Positions 1 through 9,711 of a DNA stretch of 60,143 nt are shown one piece after another. The first letter of the stretch is position 1, and each line of letters opens with the position of its first letter. The stretch spans positions 99,917-160,059 of the forward strand of contig JAUYBE010000016.1 in the NCBI GenBank assembly GCA_030693235.1, given 5' to 3'. The position numbers and the translations under genes were made by a program. The notes beneath the pieces are model-generated. The model saw only the letters and a list, made by a program, of their open reading frames with translations. It made no database searches and was not told the DNA's origin. Source of the DNA: a bacterium (lineage in GTDB: Bacteria > Patescibacteriota > Minisyncoccia > UBA6257 > UBA9933).

Positions 1-1050
1 ATTCTCTTCCGAATAAGCGCCAGCCGCGTAACCCTTCATTCCCAGTGTCAACGGACCGGCCGGCCAAACAGCCTGACCGTCAAAAACTTTTTCAACCAGC
101 GATTTTTTATCAACACCGTAATTTAAAGCCAATCTGATATTTTTATCTTTTAAAACCGGCCTACTGTAAGAATTCAGAAAAACCGCGTAATATCTCGGCA
201 TCAACAATTTAAAAACTTGATAATTAATAATAATTTTAGAAATATTTTTCGGATTCAATCCGCCGAAACCGTCAATGGTTCCCGAATTAAAAGCCTTGAT
301 CAACTCGTCTTCGTTTTGATAAAATTTTAAAACTATCTCTTCTAAATAGGGCTTTTGATTAAAATAAGATTCGTTTCGCGTTAAACGGTATTCGCCAATA
401 AATCCCGAGCGTTCTTTTTTAAAAGAAGTAAATTTAAACGGTCCGCTGCCGATTGGCTCAAGATTATAATCGGAAAGCCGCAAGTTAGAAGCCGGAAGGG
501 CTTCAAAAATATGCTTGGGAATCGGCCTTAGTTCCTTAAGCGCGCTTTCAAAAAAAACATAAGTCTCGGGAAGCGTTAATTTCACTTCCCGCTCGCTTAT
601 TCTTTCCGCCGTTATTCCTTTCCAGTTGGAAAAAAGCGGGGAACGGCTATCGGGGTCCTGAATAGTTTTAATGGTAAAAATCAAATCATCACTAGTAATA
701 GGCTCGCCGTCGTGCCAAACAACGCCTTCTTTAAGCCGAATATTCCAGACTTTGTTGTTTTCGTTTGCTTTATAGCTTTCGGCCAAATCTGAAAGATCGC
801 TGAAAATCAACTCAATTAAATCGCGGTCCGAATCGTTATCCCCGGCGAAAACCGGATTGACAAAACTGGGCTGGCCGATTATTCCTTCGGTATAACGACC
901 GCCGGAAACCGAAGCGAGAGTGGTTTTTTCGTCAAAAAAATTAATACCGATAAAAATAAAAGACGCGGTGAAAATCAAAAAAGACGCGGTGAAAATCAAG
1001 CGTTCATTCCGAGAAAATGTTTTAAATGCGTAAGTTAAAATTTTAAACAC
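1..1050 (-). CDS. Peptide-type ABC transporter substrate-binding protein (family 5), C-terminus cut by window edge
   Basis: I translated the minus strand directly. About 350 residues are visible and the frame is open at position 1. An N-terminal hydrophobic segment (two repeats of LIFTASF) is followed by a lipid-free extracellular domain. Family-5 solute-binding hallmarks are visible: VWHDGEPITSDDL, then ELRPIPKHIFE, GSGPF, and RLALNYGVDKKSLVEKVF near the cut end. The family binds peptides, nickel or sugars outside the membrane for an ABC importer; no permease or ATPase lies nearby. The start is uncertain: GTG at 1050, or an in-frame TTG at 1071. Neither has a ribosome-binding site. Confidence 0.85.
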   Translation of the reverse strand, partial: MFKILTYAFKTFSRNERLIFTASFLIFTASFIFIGINFFDEKTTLASVSGGRYTEGIIGQPSFVNPVFAGDNDSDRDLIELIFSDLSDLAESYKANENNKVWNIRLKEGVVWHDGEPITSDDLIFTIKTIQDPDSRSPLFSNWKGITAERISEREVKLTLPETYVFFESALKELRPIPKHIFEALPASNLRLSDYNLEPIGSGPFKFTSFKKERSGFIGEYRLTRNESYFNQKPYLEEIVLKFYQNEDELIKAFNSGTIDGFGGLNPKNISKIIINYQVFKLLMPRYYAVFLNSYSRPVLKDKNIRLALNYGVDKKSLVEKVFDGQAVWPAGPLTLGMKGYAAGAYSEEN

Positions 1051-1197
1051 AAGCCAGTTAAAAATTTTCAATTTTACAATTTTCAATCAATGAGTCAATT
1101 TACAATTTCCAAGCCCTTGTTGCGATAAAATCGCTCCCCGAAGGGTTTAAATTAAACCATTGAAAATTCAATGAAAATTAAAAATTGTTCATAAACT

Positions 1198-1410
1198 TTA
1201 TGAACCAAGGTTGATAAGCGACAAAACGGCAAAGGCGATTATCAAAACAATGGTGGCGTAAAAAATCAACCGCTCAAAACCGCGCCGTTGGCTGTAAAAT
1301 TCCGATCCGCCGCCGCCAAAAACGCCGGAAAGCCCGGAAGACCTTTCCTGAAGCAGAACTAAAACAATTAAAATAACCGAAATAATGATTTGCGCTATTG
1401 AAATAATCAT
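1198..1410 (-). CDS. secG: SecG, preprotein translocase subunit
   Basis: This 70-residue protein has two hydrophobic helices (about 4-21 and 47-67) separated by a glycine-rich loop containing SGLSGVFGGGG, the SecG signature. SecG is the small membrane subunit of SecYEG and assists SecA-driven export. Its start overlaps by 4 bases the stop of the upstream holin-like gene, so the two are probably co-transcribed. There is no clear Shine-Dalgarno site. Confidence 0.9.
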   Translation of the reverse strand: MIISIAQIIISVILIVLVLLQERSSGLSGVFGGGGSEFYSQRRGFERLIFYATIVLIIAFAVLSLINLGS

Positions 1411-1772
1411 TCTTTGTATATTCTTTTAGCCGAGAAACTTATCAAGATATTGATTAAACTTATAATTAAGGTAGCATAAATAAGGGCCGATAGTCCAGTT
1501 ATCGTAATATCAGTCAAAATAATATCAAGCAGATAAAGGGTCAAGGCGTTGACTAAAATAATTCCCAAGCCAAAGGTTAAAATAATAATCGGACTCAAAA
1601 TCAATTTCAAAATCGGCCTGATAAAAATATTAATCAAAGTGAAAATGCCGGCGACCAGAGAAAAATTCAGCAAATCAGGAGTTATCTTGAACTCTTTGAT
1701 AAAATAAGCCGCTACCAACAAGGCGATAAAATTGGTGAAAAAATGAAAAATCAATCTGCTGATGAATTTCAT
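1407..1772 (-). CDS. Phage-holin-4 (YvlD-type) family membrane protein
   Basis: 121 residues, almost entirely four hydrophobic helices, with the family-like segment FTLINIFIRPILKLILSPI near residues 43-61. The family is widespread in bacterial chromosomes and named after holins; its physiological role is not established. It forms a two-gene unit with secG through a 4-bp overlap. The final residues are basic (KRIYKE). Confidence 0.75.
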   Translation of the reverse strand: MKFISRLIFHFFTNFIALLVAAYFIKEFKITPDLLNFSLVAGIFTLINIFIRPILKLILSPIIILTFGLGIILVNALTLYLLDIILTDITITGLSALIYATLIISLINILISFSAKRIYKE

Positions 1773-1808
1773 ATTGCTATATTAACATAAAATAATAGCG
1801 GAGCAAGG

Positions 1809-1817
1809 TTATCCACA
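1809..1817 (+). promoter_or_regulatory. Perfect DnaA-box match in a divergent intergenic region
   Basis: TTATCCACA, the consensus DnaA box, lies between the holin-like gene and the MscS-like gene. A TATAAT hexamer follows at 1851-1856, probably the -10 of the plus-strand gene. A single box may be chance and is far from dnaA; function is not shown. Confidence 0.35.
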
Positions 1818-1976
1818 GCCGAAAGATTTCATTTATTGAATTCTTTTGTTATAATACTATAATAAATATAAAGGTCGAATAAAAACACTAATAGCCACTA
1901 ATAGAAACACTAAAAGCCACTAAAAATTTATTCGTGGTACTTCGTGTTTATATTCGCGGTACTTAGTGTGTAAAAT

Positions 1977-2660
1977 ATGGTTATTCAATCTTGGACTGAA
2001 GTGATAGTTAATTCCCTGCAAAGCCTTTGGTTTGGCGCTATTAATTTTTTGCCGTCTTTAATCGGCGCTTTAATAGTTATTATCATCGGCCTCGTCGTCG
2101 CTTCCGGCCTTCGCTCATTGATAGAAAAAGTTGTCGGTGTTTTAAAAATTGATTCGCTTCTCAAAAAAATCGGCCTTTCGCCTTTCTTTGAAAGAGCGCA
2201 TCTTCAAATTAACACCGGTAAATTCCTTGGGCTTTTGGTTTACTGGTTTCTGACGATTGTTTTTATTTTGGCCGCCACCGATATTTTGGGGCTTTTCGGA
2301 GTTTCTCTGTTCTTGCGCGATATTCTCGCTTACATCCCGAATATTATTATCGCGGTTTTGATAATGTTAGCCGCCGTTGTCTTGGCTAATTTCTCAAAAT
2401 CCATAGTTAAGGCTTCTATTATGAGCGCCAAACTTCACGCTTCGAAATTCTTGGGAACTCTGGCTTGGTGGACGATAGTGATTTTCGGTTTTTTGGCCGC
2501 CTTAATTCAGCTCGGTATTGCCGTTACTATTCTTAACACATTGATAACGGGCTTGATCGCTATGCTCGCTTTAGCCGGCGGCATTGCTTTTGGTTTGGGC
2601 GGTAAAGACTACGCGGCTTATCTTCTGGAAAAATTAAGAAGGGAAACCGAAGAAAAATAG
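1977..2660 (+). CDS. Small MscS-like mechanosensitive channel (conserved TM helix family)
   Basis: 227 residues with about five membrane helices. The first (ALIVIIIGLVVASGLRSLIEKVV) has the repeat pattern of the conserved-TM-helix family. The last segment (GLIAMLALAGGIAFGLGGKD) matches the pore-lining TM3 glycine/alanine pattern of MscS. The cytoplasmic beta and C-terminal domains of full MscS are missing, so this is a pore-only relative. Upstream DNA is rich in short repeats and has a TATAAT-like -10 near 1851. A strong terminator follows. Confidence 0.75.
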   Translation: MVIQSWTEVIVNSLQSLWFGAINFLPSLIGALIVIIIGLVVASGLRSLIEKVVGVLKIDSLLKKIGLSPFFERAHLQINTGKFLGLLVYWFLTIVFILAATDILGLFGVSLFLRDILAYIPNIIIAVLIMLAAVVLANFSKSIVKASIMSAKLHASKFLGTLAWWTIVIFGFLAALIQLGIAVTILNTLITGLIAMLALAGGIAFGLGGKDYAAYLLEKLRRETEEK

Positions 2661-2698
2661 TATCCGAAAGCCTTATAAATAGGCGCATCCGAATCACA

Positions 2699-2730
2699 GA
2701 AAAACCCTGCCTTCAAAAGCAGGGTTTTTC
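2699..2730 (+). terminator. Rho-independent terminator after the MscS-like gene
   Basis: AAAACCCTGC, an 8-base loop and GCAGGGTTTT form a 10-bp stem followed by TTC. It lies 39 bp after the stop codon. Confidence 0.85.
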
Positions 2731-2748
2731 TATTGAAAATTTAAGCAA

Positions 2749-2890
2749 ACCCAGTTAATTCAACTTCAACTTAAAGCTATTTATTTTATTGAATATCTTC
2801 AACTAGTTTATTGATTTTATGAAAAAATTTTTAACCGCGGTATGTTTTTCTGAAAAACAGAAAAACATCATTGAAGTTGAATTACTGGGC
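2749..2890 (-). mobile_element. MITE-like palindromic element, copy 1
   Basis: The ends are inverted repeats: left ACCCAGTTAATTCAACTTC, right GAAGTTGAATTACTGGG. The right end, reverse-complemented, matches the left end of the element at 10087 over about 24 bases. The left end matches the other element's right end, so the two copies lie in opposite orientation. The interior here includes a small palindrome (TTTTTCTG/CAGAAAAA) and has no recognisable gene. Confidence 0.6.
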
Positions 2891-3016
2891 AAAATAGTAT
2901 ATTATTAAATCACCGAATAACGAATAGATTACAAATTTACGAATAAATGTTTTTGCTTTGGCAAATCCCCAAAGGACTATTCGTATATTCGCGCAAATTC
3001 GCTATTCGTTGATTTT

Positions 3017-3655
3017 ATGATTATCACTTTTTACGGTGAGGGGTGTTTTAAAATCCAGAGCGGGGATTTTATTGTTTCAACAGACCCGCTTGACGATAAG
3101 ACCGGGATGACAACGCCGCGTTTTAAAAGCGACGTTATTTTAAAAACCCTTACCCCGTTTCCCATAGTCAACAATCAACAGTCAATGGTCAATGGTCAAC
3201 TCATCCACGGTCCGGGCGAATACAACATCAAAGACGTTAATATAACCGGCTTCGCTTTGCCGAAAGAATCTTCGGAAAAATTTTTAAAAACCGTTTATTT
3301 AATGAAAATGGAAGGCATAAATCTTTGCTTTCTCGGACATATTTCGGAAACGCCCGAGCCGGCAATTTTTGAGCATCTGGAAGAAATCGATATTTTGTTT
3401 ATTCCGGCCGGCGGAGAACCGTTTATAAATCAAAAATCAGCAGGGAAAACCGTCAAACAAACAGGGCCGAAAATCGTTATCCCGTCTTTTTATAAAATCC
3501 CGGGTTTGAAAAGAACGGCCGGCGATATTTCAATATTTTTTGAAGAATTTAACGGCGAAAAAACGGAACAAAAAGAAGCGCAAGAAAAATTAGTCATCAA
3601 GAAAAAAGATTTTGCCGGCATTAAAAAAACGGAAATAATGATATTAAAAACATAA
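3017..3655 (+). CDS. Metallo-beta-lactamase-fold protein lacking the first metal motif
   Basis: 212 residues that open like the UPF0173/beta-lactamase-superfamily group: MIITFYGEGCFKIQSG, STDPLDD, then HGPGEY and CFLGHISETPEP. The classical HxHxDH motif is absent where expected; that stretch carries an insertion (about residues 52-61, VNNQQSMVNGQ) encoded by tandem repeats that also occur between genes. Catalytic activity is therefore doubtful. It is the first gene of a plus-strand run into gyrA. No ribosome-binding site is visible. Confidence 0.65.
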   Translation: MIITFYGEGCFKIQSGDFIVSTDPLDDKTGMTTPRFKSDVILKTLTPFPIVNNQQSMVNGQLIHGPGEYNIKDVNITGFALPKESSEKFLKTVYLMKMEGINLCFLGHISETPEPAIFEHLEEIDILFIPAGGEPFINQKSAGKTVKQTGPKIVIPSFYKIPGLKRTAGDISIFFEEFNGEKTEQKEAQEKLVIKKKDFAGIKKTEIMILKT

Positions 3656-3661
3656 TATTCA

Positions 3662-3958
3662 ATGTTTAAAAAACTAAATAAATTCATTGGGAAAATTCAA
3701 AATTCCGACGAGGCGACTAAAAAACGATGGCTGATTGTTTCAAGCGCCATCGCGATGGTTTTGGTAATCAGCCTTTGGCTGGTTTATATCAACTGGACAA
3801 TCAAAGCAGTCGGCGATAATGTTGGAAAACAAGACATGGAACCGGGATTCTGGCAGATTTTCAAAACCGGATTAAAGGTTGCCGGCGAATCCGCTTGGAA
3901 TGGTGTTAAAAATTCTGTTTCAAAAATAACAGGGGAAAGGATAATTACGATAGAATAA
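3662..3958 (+). CDS. Small single-pass membrane protein, unknown function
   Basis: 98 residues. A basic N-terminus (FKKLNKFIGK) precedes one hydrophobic helix at about 24-45, then a soluble tail. I do not recognise a family. It starts 6 bp after the preceding gene and looks co-transcribed with it. The stop is followed directly by the GTCATTGCGAG repeat region. Confidence 0.6.
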   Translation: MFKKLNKFIGKIQNSDEATKKRWLIVSSAIAMVLVISLWLVYINWTIKAVGDNVGKQDMEPGFWQIFKTGLKVAGESAWNGVKNSVSKITGERIITIE

Positions 3959-3964
3959 GCCAAA

Positions 3965-4079
3965 CGTCATTGCGAGCGTTAGCGAAGCAATCCTAACCCT
4001 CTTGCCATTGTGAGCCGAAGGCGAAACAATCCTTATGTATCTATGAGATTGCTTCGGGCTTTGCCCTCGCAATGACATG
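3965..4079. repeat. GTCATTGCGAG-family dispersed repeat between genes
   Basis: GTCATTGCGAGCGTTAGCG ... and the reverse-oriented CCTCGCAATGACA bracket about 115 bp. Internal copies read CCATTGTGAGCCGAAGGCG and GATTGCTTCGGGC. The same family occurs at 46320-46392 and 58622-58752, and inside tsaD and tsaE. The gyrA start lies at its right end. Confidence 0.8.
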
Positions 4080-6560
4080 ATTATGGATAAAAATATTAAT
4101 AAAATTGACAAAATAGAAAAAATTGAAAAACGAGAAATATCAGACGAGCTCAAAGAATCATATCTTGATTACGCGATGAGCGTTATTGTTTCCCGCGCCT
4201 TGCCTGATGTCCGAGACGGCTTGAAACCCGTCCATCGCCGGATTTTATGGACTATGTGGGATATGGGGTTAACCCATACCGCCAAATTTATAAAATCGGC
4301 TCGGGTGGTCGGGGATTGTATGGGCAAATACCATCCTCACGGCGATATGGCAATTTATGACTCCTTAGTTAGAATGGCGCAGGATTTTTCTTTAAGATAT
4401 CCATTAATTAAAGGACAAGGAAATTTTGGAAATATAGACGGGGACAGCGCGGCCGCTATGAGATATTCAGAAGCCAAATTGTCAAAAATTTCCGAAGAGC
4501 TTTTATTTGACGTTGAAAAAGAAACCGTTGACTGGAAACCGAATTATGACGCTACCCGCCAGGAACCGAAAGTTATGCCGGCGAGACTCCCTAATCTCTT
4601 GCTTAACGGCTCGTTCGGAATCGCGGTCGGAATGGCAACCGACATTCCTCCTCATAACCTGAACGAAGTCGTTGACGCCTTGGTTTGTTTAATTGACCGA
4701 CCGAAAACCAGCTGTGAAGAATTAACGCAATTTATTCAAGGACCGGATTTTCCGACCGGCGGCATTATTTATGACAAAAAAGCCATTACCGAGGCTTACG
4801 CTTCCGGCAAAGGGCCGATAACCTGCCGCGCCTTGGCGGAAATTGAAGAACGCAAAACCGGTCAATTTAACATCATCGTCACCGAAATCCCCTATCGGGT
4901 CAACAAATCCGAGCTGATAATTAAAATCGCCGAGCTTGTTCAGGATAAAAAAATTGAAGGCATTCGCGACCTTCGCGACGAAAGCGACCGCGAAGGAATG
5001 AGAATCGTCGTTGAATTGAAAAACGACGCCAATCCCCAGAAAATTTTAAACCAGCTTTACAAAAACACCGACCTCCAAAAAGATTTTCATTTAAATATGA
5101 TCGCTTTGATTGATAACGGCATTCAGCCGCAGCTTTTATCATTAAAAGAAATTCTGGAAGCTTATTTGGAACACCGAAAAATCGTAATTGAACGCCGGGC
5201 AAAATTCGATTTGAACAAAGCCAAAGAACGGGCGCATATATTGGAAGGGTTGGTCAAAGCCTTATCTGTCATTGATAAAATTATCAGCACCATCAAGAAA
5301 TCAAAAGACCGGCCGGACGCGCATCAAAATTTAATCAAGAATTTTAAACTAACCGACATCCAAGCCGGCGCGATTTTAGATATGCGGCTTTCCGCCTTGG
5401 CCGCCTTGGAACGCCAAAAAATCGAAGACGAGCTGAAAGAAAAAAGAAAGTTGATTCTTGAACTGGAAATGCTCTTGAAAAGTCCGGCGAAAATCCTTAA
5501 TGTCGTCAAAAACGAACTTTTGGAATTGAAAAAAATTTACGGCGACAAAAGAAAAACAAAAGTGGTCTCCTCAGAACTTAAAGAATTCAAAGAAGAAGAT
5601 TTAATCCCCCAGGAAGAAGTCATTATAAATCTTTCCCGGAGCGGTTATATCAAAAGAGTTTCGCCAAGCGCTATCCGAATCCAACACCGCGGCGGCAAAG
5701 GACTGATCGGCTCTGAGGTCAATGAAGAGGATTTAATCACTCATTTCATCTCCGCCAACACCCATGATAATATTTTATTTTTCACCGACAAAGGCAGAGT
5801 CTTCCAAACTAAGGTCTACGAAATTCCGGCCGGAAGCCGGACCAGCAAAGGCAAACTCGTTCAAAATTTCCTGGAAATTCCAGCTGAAGAAAAAATAAGC
5901 GCTATTATCGCTTACGCAGAACAACGCGGAATAGAACGCGAAACTACGCAGAAAAGTCCGCGTGAGTCCGCGTACTTGGTGATGACTACGAAAAGGGGAA
6001 TAATCAAAAAAACATCCGTTGAGGATTTCGCCAATGTCAGACGAAGCGGTATTATTGCCATTAATCTCCAGAAAGGCGATGAGTTAAAATGGGTCAAACT
6101 TTCTTCGGGAAAAGACGGAGTAATTATAATAACCGCGTTGGGTCAAGCAATCAGATTTAAAGAATCGCAATTGCGGCCGATGGGCCGAACAGCCGCTGGC
6201 GTCAAAGCGATTAGAATTAAAAAGGATGATTTTGTTGCTGGAATTGATATAATAAAGAAAGAGGGAAAATTATTAGTGATAACCGAAAACGGATTCGCCA
6301 AACAAACGCCGCTTAAAAAATATAAAATTCAGAGTCGCGGCGGCTCCGGAATCAAAACCGCCAAAATCACTTCAAAAACCGGCAAAATCGTGGCCGCTCA
6401 AATAATCGCCGATGAAGAAGAATTATTGGCTCTTTCAAATAAAGGCCAAATCATCAAAACCAAAATTTCCGACATCAGAACCGCGGGCCGTGCCACTTCC
6501 GGCGTGCGGGTAATGAGACTGAAAGAAGGAGACAAAGTGGCGGGAATAGTAATTTTATGA
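4077..6560 (+). CDS. gyrA: DNA gyrase subunit A
   Basis: 827 residues, the usual length. The breakage-reunion domain has [17 protein letters not shown] (about 39-55), YHPHGD, and [11 protein letters not shown] with catalytic Tyr130. The C-terminal beta-pinwheel carries a near-GyrA-box (HRGGKGLIG, about 537), which favours GyrA over ParC. The protein introduces negative supercoils with GyrB, which is not in this window. An insert at about residues 612-634 ([13 protein letters not shown]) is encoded by a dispersed repeat also present in rpoC. ATG 4077 or 4083 could be the start; neither has a Shine-Dalgarno site. Confidence 0.95.
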   Translation: MIMDKNINKIDKIEKIEKREISDELKESYLDYAMSVIVSRALPDVRDGLKPVHRRILWTMWDMGLTHTAKFIKSARVVGDCMGKYHPHGDMAIYDSLVRMAQDFSLRYPLIKGQGNFGNIDGDSAAAMRYSEAKLSKISEELLFDVEKETVDWKPNYDATRQEPKVMPARLPNLLLNGSFGIAVGMATDIPPHNLNEVVDALVCLIDRPKTSCEELTQFIQGPDFPTGGIIYDKKAITEAYASGKGPITCRALAEIEERKTGQFNIIVTEIPYRVNKSELIIKIAELVQDKKIEGIRDLRDESDREGMRIVVELKNDANPQKILNQLYKNTDLQKDFHLNMIALIDNGIQPQLLSLKEILEAYLEHRKIVIERRAKFDLNKAKERAHILEGLVKALSVIDKIISTIKKSKDRPDAHQNLIKNFKLTDIQAGAILDMRLSALAALERQKIEDELKEKRKLILELEMLLKSPAKILNVVKNELLELKKIYGDKRKTKVVSSELKEFKEEDLIPQEEVIINLSRSGYIKRVSPSAIRIQHRGGKGLIGSEVNEEDLITHFISANTHDNILFFTDKGRVFQTKVYEIPAGSRTSKGKLVQNFLEIPAEEKISAIIAYAEQRGIERETTQKSPRESAYLVMTTKRGIIKKTSVEDFANVRRSGIIAINLQKGDELKWVKLSSGKDGVIIITALGQAIRFKESQLRPMGRTAAGVKAIRIKKDDFVAGIDIIKKEGKLLVITENGFAKQTPLKKYKIQSRGGSGIKTAKITSKTGKIVAAQIIADEEELLALSNKGQIIKTKISDIRTAGRATSGVRVMRLKEGDKVAGIVIL

Positions 6561-7909
6561 ATTTATCTAAAAATCAAATAATAATTATCGGTATCGCTGG
6601 AATAATTGTCCTGTTTTTTATTTTGCTTTTTCTCGGCGTTATTCCGGGCCTTAAAAAATCCGGCACCGGCGGCAATTTCGGGACTATCGGCGGCGGCAGT
6701 GAAACCGTCGTTAATTTCTGGGGAATCGCGGACAGCGATAACGACGCGAAAGCCATTCGAGCGGTGATTGAAGAATATCAAAAAATAAATAAAGGTGTCA
6801 GAATTGATTTCACGGCGTTTGATAACGCGAAAAATTACGAGAAAACTCTTTTAAACGCTTTTGCAACCGGAAAAGCTCCTGATATTGTCGCTTTCCACAA
6901 CACTTGGCTGACTAAACATTGCGATAAAATTATTCCCATTCCGGAAACCGTTTTTCCCTTAAGCGCTCTCCAACAATTATTTCCCCAAGTCGTTGAACAG
7001 GATTTTGTCCTTCGGCAAACCCATTCGGCAAGCTCAGGGCAAGCTCAAGATAAATCTTTAATTGTCGCTCTGCCTCTTTATATTGACACTTTGGCTCTTC
7101 TTTACAACAAAGACATGTTTGACGCCAAAGCCATTAGCCTTCCGCCGACCACTTGGCAGACTTTTCAAAACTTGGTTCCCTATCTCCGCGAAGTTAATTT
7201 ATTGAATCAAATTACCAAACCAGCTAGCGCTATCGGCGGCTCGGAAAAAAATATTGATAACGCTTCAGATTTGCTGAATCTTTTAATGATGCAATTCGGA
7301 AGCAAAATGATTGATGATTACGGCAAATCAAGTTTTGTCCGTGAAGGTCTTCCTGCTTTGAATTTTTATCTTCAATTCAGCAATCCCAACAGCCCTTATT
7401 ACACTTGGAATGAAAATTTAAGATATTCTTTAAATAGTTTTAGCGACGGCTCAACCGCGATGATTTTCAACTACGCTTCGCGAATTCCTTTAATCAAAGC
7501 CAAGAATCCTTATTTTAATGTCGGCATCGCTCCAATGCCTCAGCCGACCGGAATCAGCCAGCCGCTCAATTACGCCGATTACTGGGGGTTATCAGTTTCC
7601 AACCAAAGCCGGCAATCTGATTTAGCCTGGAATTTCATTCTTTTCGCCAGTGCCAACCCGCAAACAGCCGAGATTTATCTTCAAGCCGCTAAAAAACCGC
7701 CGGCTCTTCGTTCGCTTATCCAAAAATACATCAATGACCCGGAATTGGGAGTTTTCAGTCGACAAGCTCTGACCGCTCGAAGCTGGCGCCAACCGGATAG
7801 CAACGCAATTAAACAAATTTTCTCCAATATAATAGAATCAATTTTAAGCGGGAAAATTAGCCCCCAACAAGGACTGGAACAGGCGGAAAATGAGATAAAT
7901 GGATTATAA
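6557..7909 (+). CDS. Extracellular solute-binding protein, family 1 (sugar-type)
   Basis: 450 residues. One N-terminal membrane segment (about 8-30) is followed by a glycine-rich linker and a type-1 periplasmic-binding fold: [66 protein letters not shown]. No ABC permease is adjacent; the gene sits between gyrA (4-bp overlap) and the TrbC-like array, so an attached surface receptor role is possible. Residues about 154-166 ([10 protein letters not shown]) come from a dispersed repeat also found in the beta-CASP gene at 33301. Confidence 0.85.
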   Translation: MNLSKNQIIIIGIAGIIVLFFILLFLGVIPGLKKSGTGGNFGTIGGGSETVVNFWGIADSDNDAKAIRAVIEEYQKINKGVRIDFTAFDNAKNYEKTLLNAFATGKAPDIVAFHNTWLTKHCDKIIPIPETVFPLSALQQLFPQVVEQDFVLRQTHSASSGQAQDKSLIVALPLYIDTLALLYNKDMFDAKAISLPPTTWQTFQNLVPYLREVNLLNQITKPASAIGGSEKNIDNASDLLNLLMMQFGSKMIDDYGKSSFVREGLPALNFYLQFSNPNSPYYTWNENLRYSLNSFSDGSTAMIFNYASRIPLIKAKNPYFNVGIAPMPQPTGISQPLNYADYWGLSVSNQSRQSDLAWNFILFASANPQTAEIYLQAAKKPPALRSLIQKYINDPELGVFSRQALTARSWRQPDSNAIKQIFSNIIESILSGKISPQQGLEQAENEINGL

Positions 7910-8342
7910 AATGTCGCCAAACAGACGCAAAACTAATACGCCAAACAGACGCAAAATATTTAGCGTCGGTTTTGCGTTAGTATTTTTATTTAGCGTCGGT
8001 TTTGCGTTATTGCCAACAGCGCAGGCCGCCTTAGTGCCTTGCGGACCGGGAGTAGGCAAAGCATGCACCTGGAATGATTTTTATGTTTTATTCAAAAGAA
8101 TCATTGATTTTGCGATTTATAATCTTGTCTTTCCGATTTCCGCAGTGATGATTGTGGTTGGCGGTGGCTTTATTATGACTGCTGGTGGTTCAACAAGCCG
8201 GGTTGCCAAAGGCAAAGAAATTCTTACGGCCGCTATTGTCGGTCTTTTAATCGCCTTGCTTAGCTGGTTGATTATTGATACAATAATTAAAATCCTTGCT
8301 CCCGATTTTGAAAGCAAGTTCGGCCCATGGAATCAATTATGA
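7899..8342 (+). CDS. TrbC/VirB2-like small membrane protein 1
   Basis: 147 residues. The N-terminal signal-like segment is built from duplicated DNA: PNRRK occurs twice and FSVGFAL twice. After an AQA signal-peptidase site come two membrane helices (about 70-92 and 105-130) separated by a short basic loop (TSRVAKGKEI). This two-helix layout matches TrbC/VirB2 pilin-like proteins. The start overlaps the stop region of the solute-binding gene. ATG 7911 is an alternative. Confidence 0.75.
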   Translation: MDYKMSPNRRKTNTPNRRKIFSVGFALVFLFSVGFALLPTAQAALVPCGPGVGKACTWNDFYVLFKRIIDFAIYNLVFPISAVMIVVGGGFIMTAGGSTSRVAKGKEILTAAIVGLLIALLSWLIIDTIIKILAPDFESKFGPWNQL

Positions 8343-8737
8343 AAAAAAATATTTATAAAGGATTATTTATTGTTTTGGCGCTTATTGGCTTGTTCGGTTT
8401 TCTCGCGATTGAAAATCCTGTTTTTGCCGCCGTTGCTCCGTCAACTGAAAGCGCGGCCAGAGAATTAGCCGGACGCTCTAAAATTACAACCCCCAGCCAT
8501 ATTTTAAATATTTTAACCAAAATAGTCCGATACACTTATACGATTTTCTTTATTGTTGCCATCATCTTTATCATTATCGCGGCTTTTAATTTCTTAACCG
8601 CCCAAGGCGATCCGGAAAAAATAAAAGGCGCCCGAGCTCAAATTCTTTGGGCGGTCGTGGCTATCGCTATTGCTTTGATTTCCGTCGGCGCGGCGCAAAT
8701 TATTCAAACATTTATTGACCCAAATATCAGAAATTAA
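8339..8737 (+). CDS. TrbC/VirB2-like small membrane protein 2
   Basis: 132 residues from the ATG that overlaps the previous stop (ATGA), indicating translational coupling. A signal peptide ends near AVAP. Two membrane helices flank the family loop AQGDPEKIKGARAQILWA. The motif GDPEKIKxAxxxIxYA recurs in the next four proteins, so these are paralogues made by tandem duplication. Confidence 0.8.
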   Translation: MKKNIYKGLFIVLALIGLFGFLAIENPVFAAVAPSTESAARELAGRSKITTPSHILNILTKIVRYTYTIFFIVAIIFIIIAAFNFLTAQGDPEKIKGARAQILWAVVAIAIALISVGAAQIIQTFIDPNIRN

Positions 8738-8738
8738 A

Positions 8739-9110
8739 ATGAAGAATTTTATTCTTTTAATCCTAATAATTTTTGTATCTCTGTTTTTTTATAATATCTC
8801 TGCGGCAAGCACAATCGTTCCTGGCACTATCCCCGACGCCGGGGAAATAGGAGTTCAAAATTCGCCAATTACAGAGCCGAATCAATTTTTAGATGTAATC
8901 GCCGGTGTTGTTAAATGGACCTACGCGATTTTCTTTATCATCACCGTAATGTTCGTTCTTTTCGCGGCTTTCAATTATCTGACCGGCGGCGGCGATCCGG
9001 AAAAAATTAAAACAGCCCATAAGCAAATAATGTACGCTGTAATCGCTATCGCTGTCGCTCTTTTGGCGGTCGGATTCAGTTTGATTATTAAACAATTTTT
9101 GGGAACCTAA
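8739..9110 (+). CDS. TrbC/VirB2-like small membrane protein 3
   Basis: 123 residues from ATG 8739. A signal peptide (ILLILIIFVSLFFYNISA) is followed by a short extracellular part, then helix WTYAIFFIITVMFVLFAAF, loop GGGDPEKIKTAHKQIMYA and a second helix ending in LIIKQFLGT. It is a clear paralogue of its neighbours. It begins one base after the previous stop, consistent with a single operon. Confidence 0.8.
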   Translation: MKNFILLILIIFVSLFFYNISAASTIVPGTIPDAGEIGVQNSPITEPNQFLDVIAGVVKWTYAIFFIITVMFVLFAAFNYLTGGGDPEKIKTAHKQIMYAVIAIAVALLAVGFSLIIKQFLGT

Positions 9111-9116
9111 AAGAGA

Positions 9117-9644
9117 ATGAGATTTTTTATAATAATCTTAATTGGTTTTTTATTAATATCCCCTGTTTTAACAAACGCGATTTCGCCTGAATCGGTCACG
9201 CCGGAAAACATAGCCGGCGGGGGCGTAATCAAAGACGTGTCCGCTCCAACTCAGGTTAGAGATGTTTCCGGAATAGTCGGAATAGTGGCAAGCGTAGTCA
9301 AGTGGATTTATATTATTTTCTTTATTATTGCCGTGATGTATGTTCTTTTTGCCGCTTTTGCTTATTTAAGCGAAGGCGATGACGCGGAAAAAATGAAGGC
9401 TGTCCATAATCGAATAAAATACGCCGCCATCGCGATCGCCGTGGCGTTAATGGCGATCGGGCTTGAAATGATTATCAAAAACTTTTTAATAACCGAAGGC
9501 GACGGCAGAGGAGCCAATACGGGAGATTATTGGCGCATAAATCCGGGAGGAAACCTGCCAATAGACACAGACTCTTGGCGTTGGTATCCGTTTCAAAAAG
9601 GAAACCAGCCATCTCCGCCGCCCGTGCTCCCCGAAAGCCTATAA
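9117..9644 (+). CDS. TrbC/VirB2-like small membrane protein 4, with C-terminal extension
   Basis: 175 residues. It has the same signal peptide and helix-loop-helix plan (WIYIIFFIIAVMYVLFAAF, EGDDAEKMKAVHNRIKYA) but adds about 45 residues after the second helix, rich in glycine, tryptophan and proline (GNQPSPPPVLPESL at the end). The tail is unique in the array and would lie on the same side as the signal-cleaved N-terminus. Confidence 0.75.
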   Translation: MRFFIIILIGFLLISPVLTNAISPESVTPENIAGGGVIKDVSAPTQVRDVSGIVGIVASVVKWIYIIFFIIAVMYVLFAAFAYLSEGDDAEKMKAVHNRIKYAAIAIAVALMAIGLEMIIKNFLITEGDGRGANTGDYWRINPGGNLPIDTDSWRWYPFQKGNQPSPPPVLPESL

Positions 9645-9711
9645 AATCTTGACATCATTGAATTAAAAGTTGAAAATTAATAAAAAGGTCGAGTGAAAAT
9701 TACCAATATAT

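Larger units (their letters stand above)
2661..3016. other. 356-bp intergenic region: terminator, palindromic element and short repeats
   Basis: No coding frame is convincing. It holds the terminator (2699-2730), the palindromic element (2749-2890), and then 2895-3016 with short repeats of the type CGAATAACGAAT, which recur at the 37330-37370 intergenic. No promoter stands out. Confidence 0.6.

Noticed and set aside
9435-9445. GCGATCGCC and other CGATCG occurrences inside genes (for example 24004, 32170, 49009)
   Set aside because: They lie in coding sequence without complementary arms and follow codon usage, so they are not members of the hairpin family.
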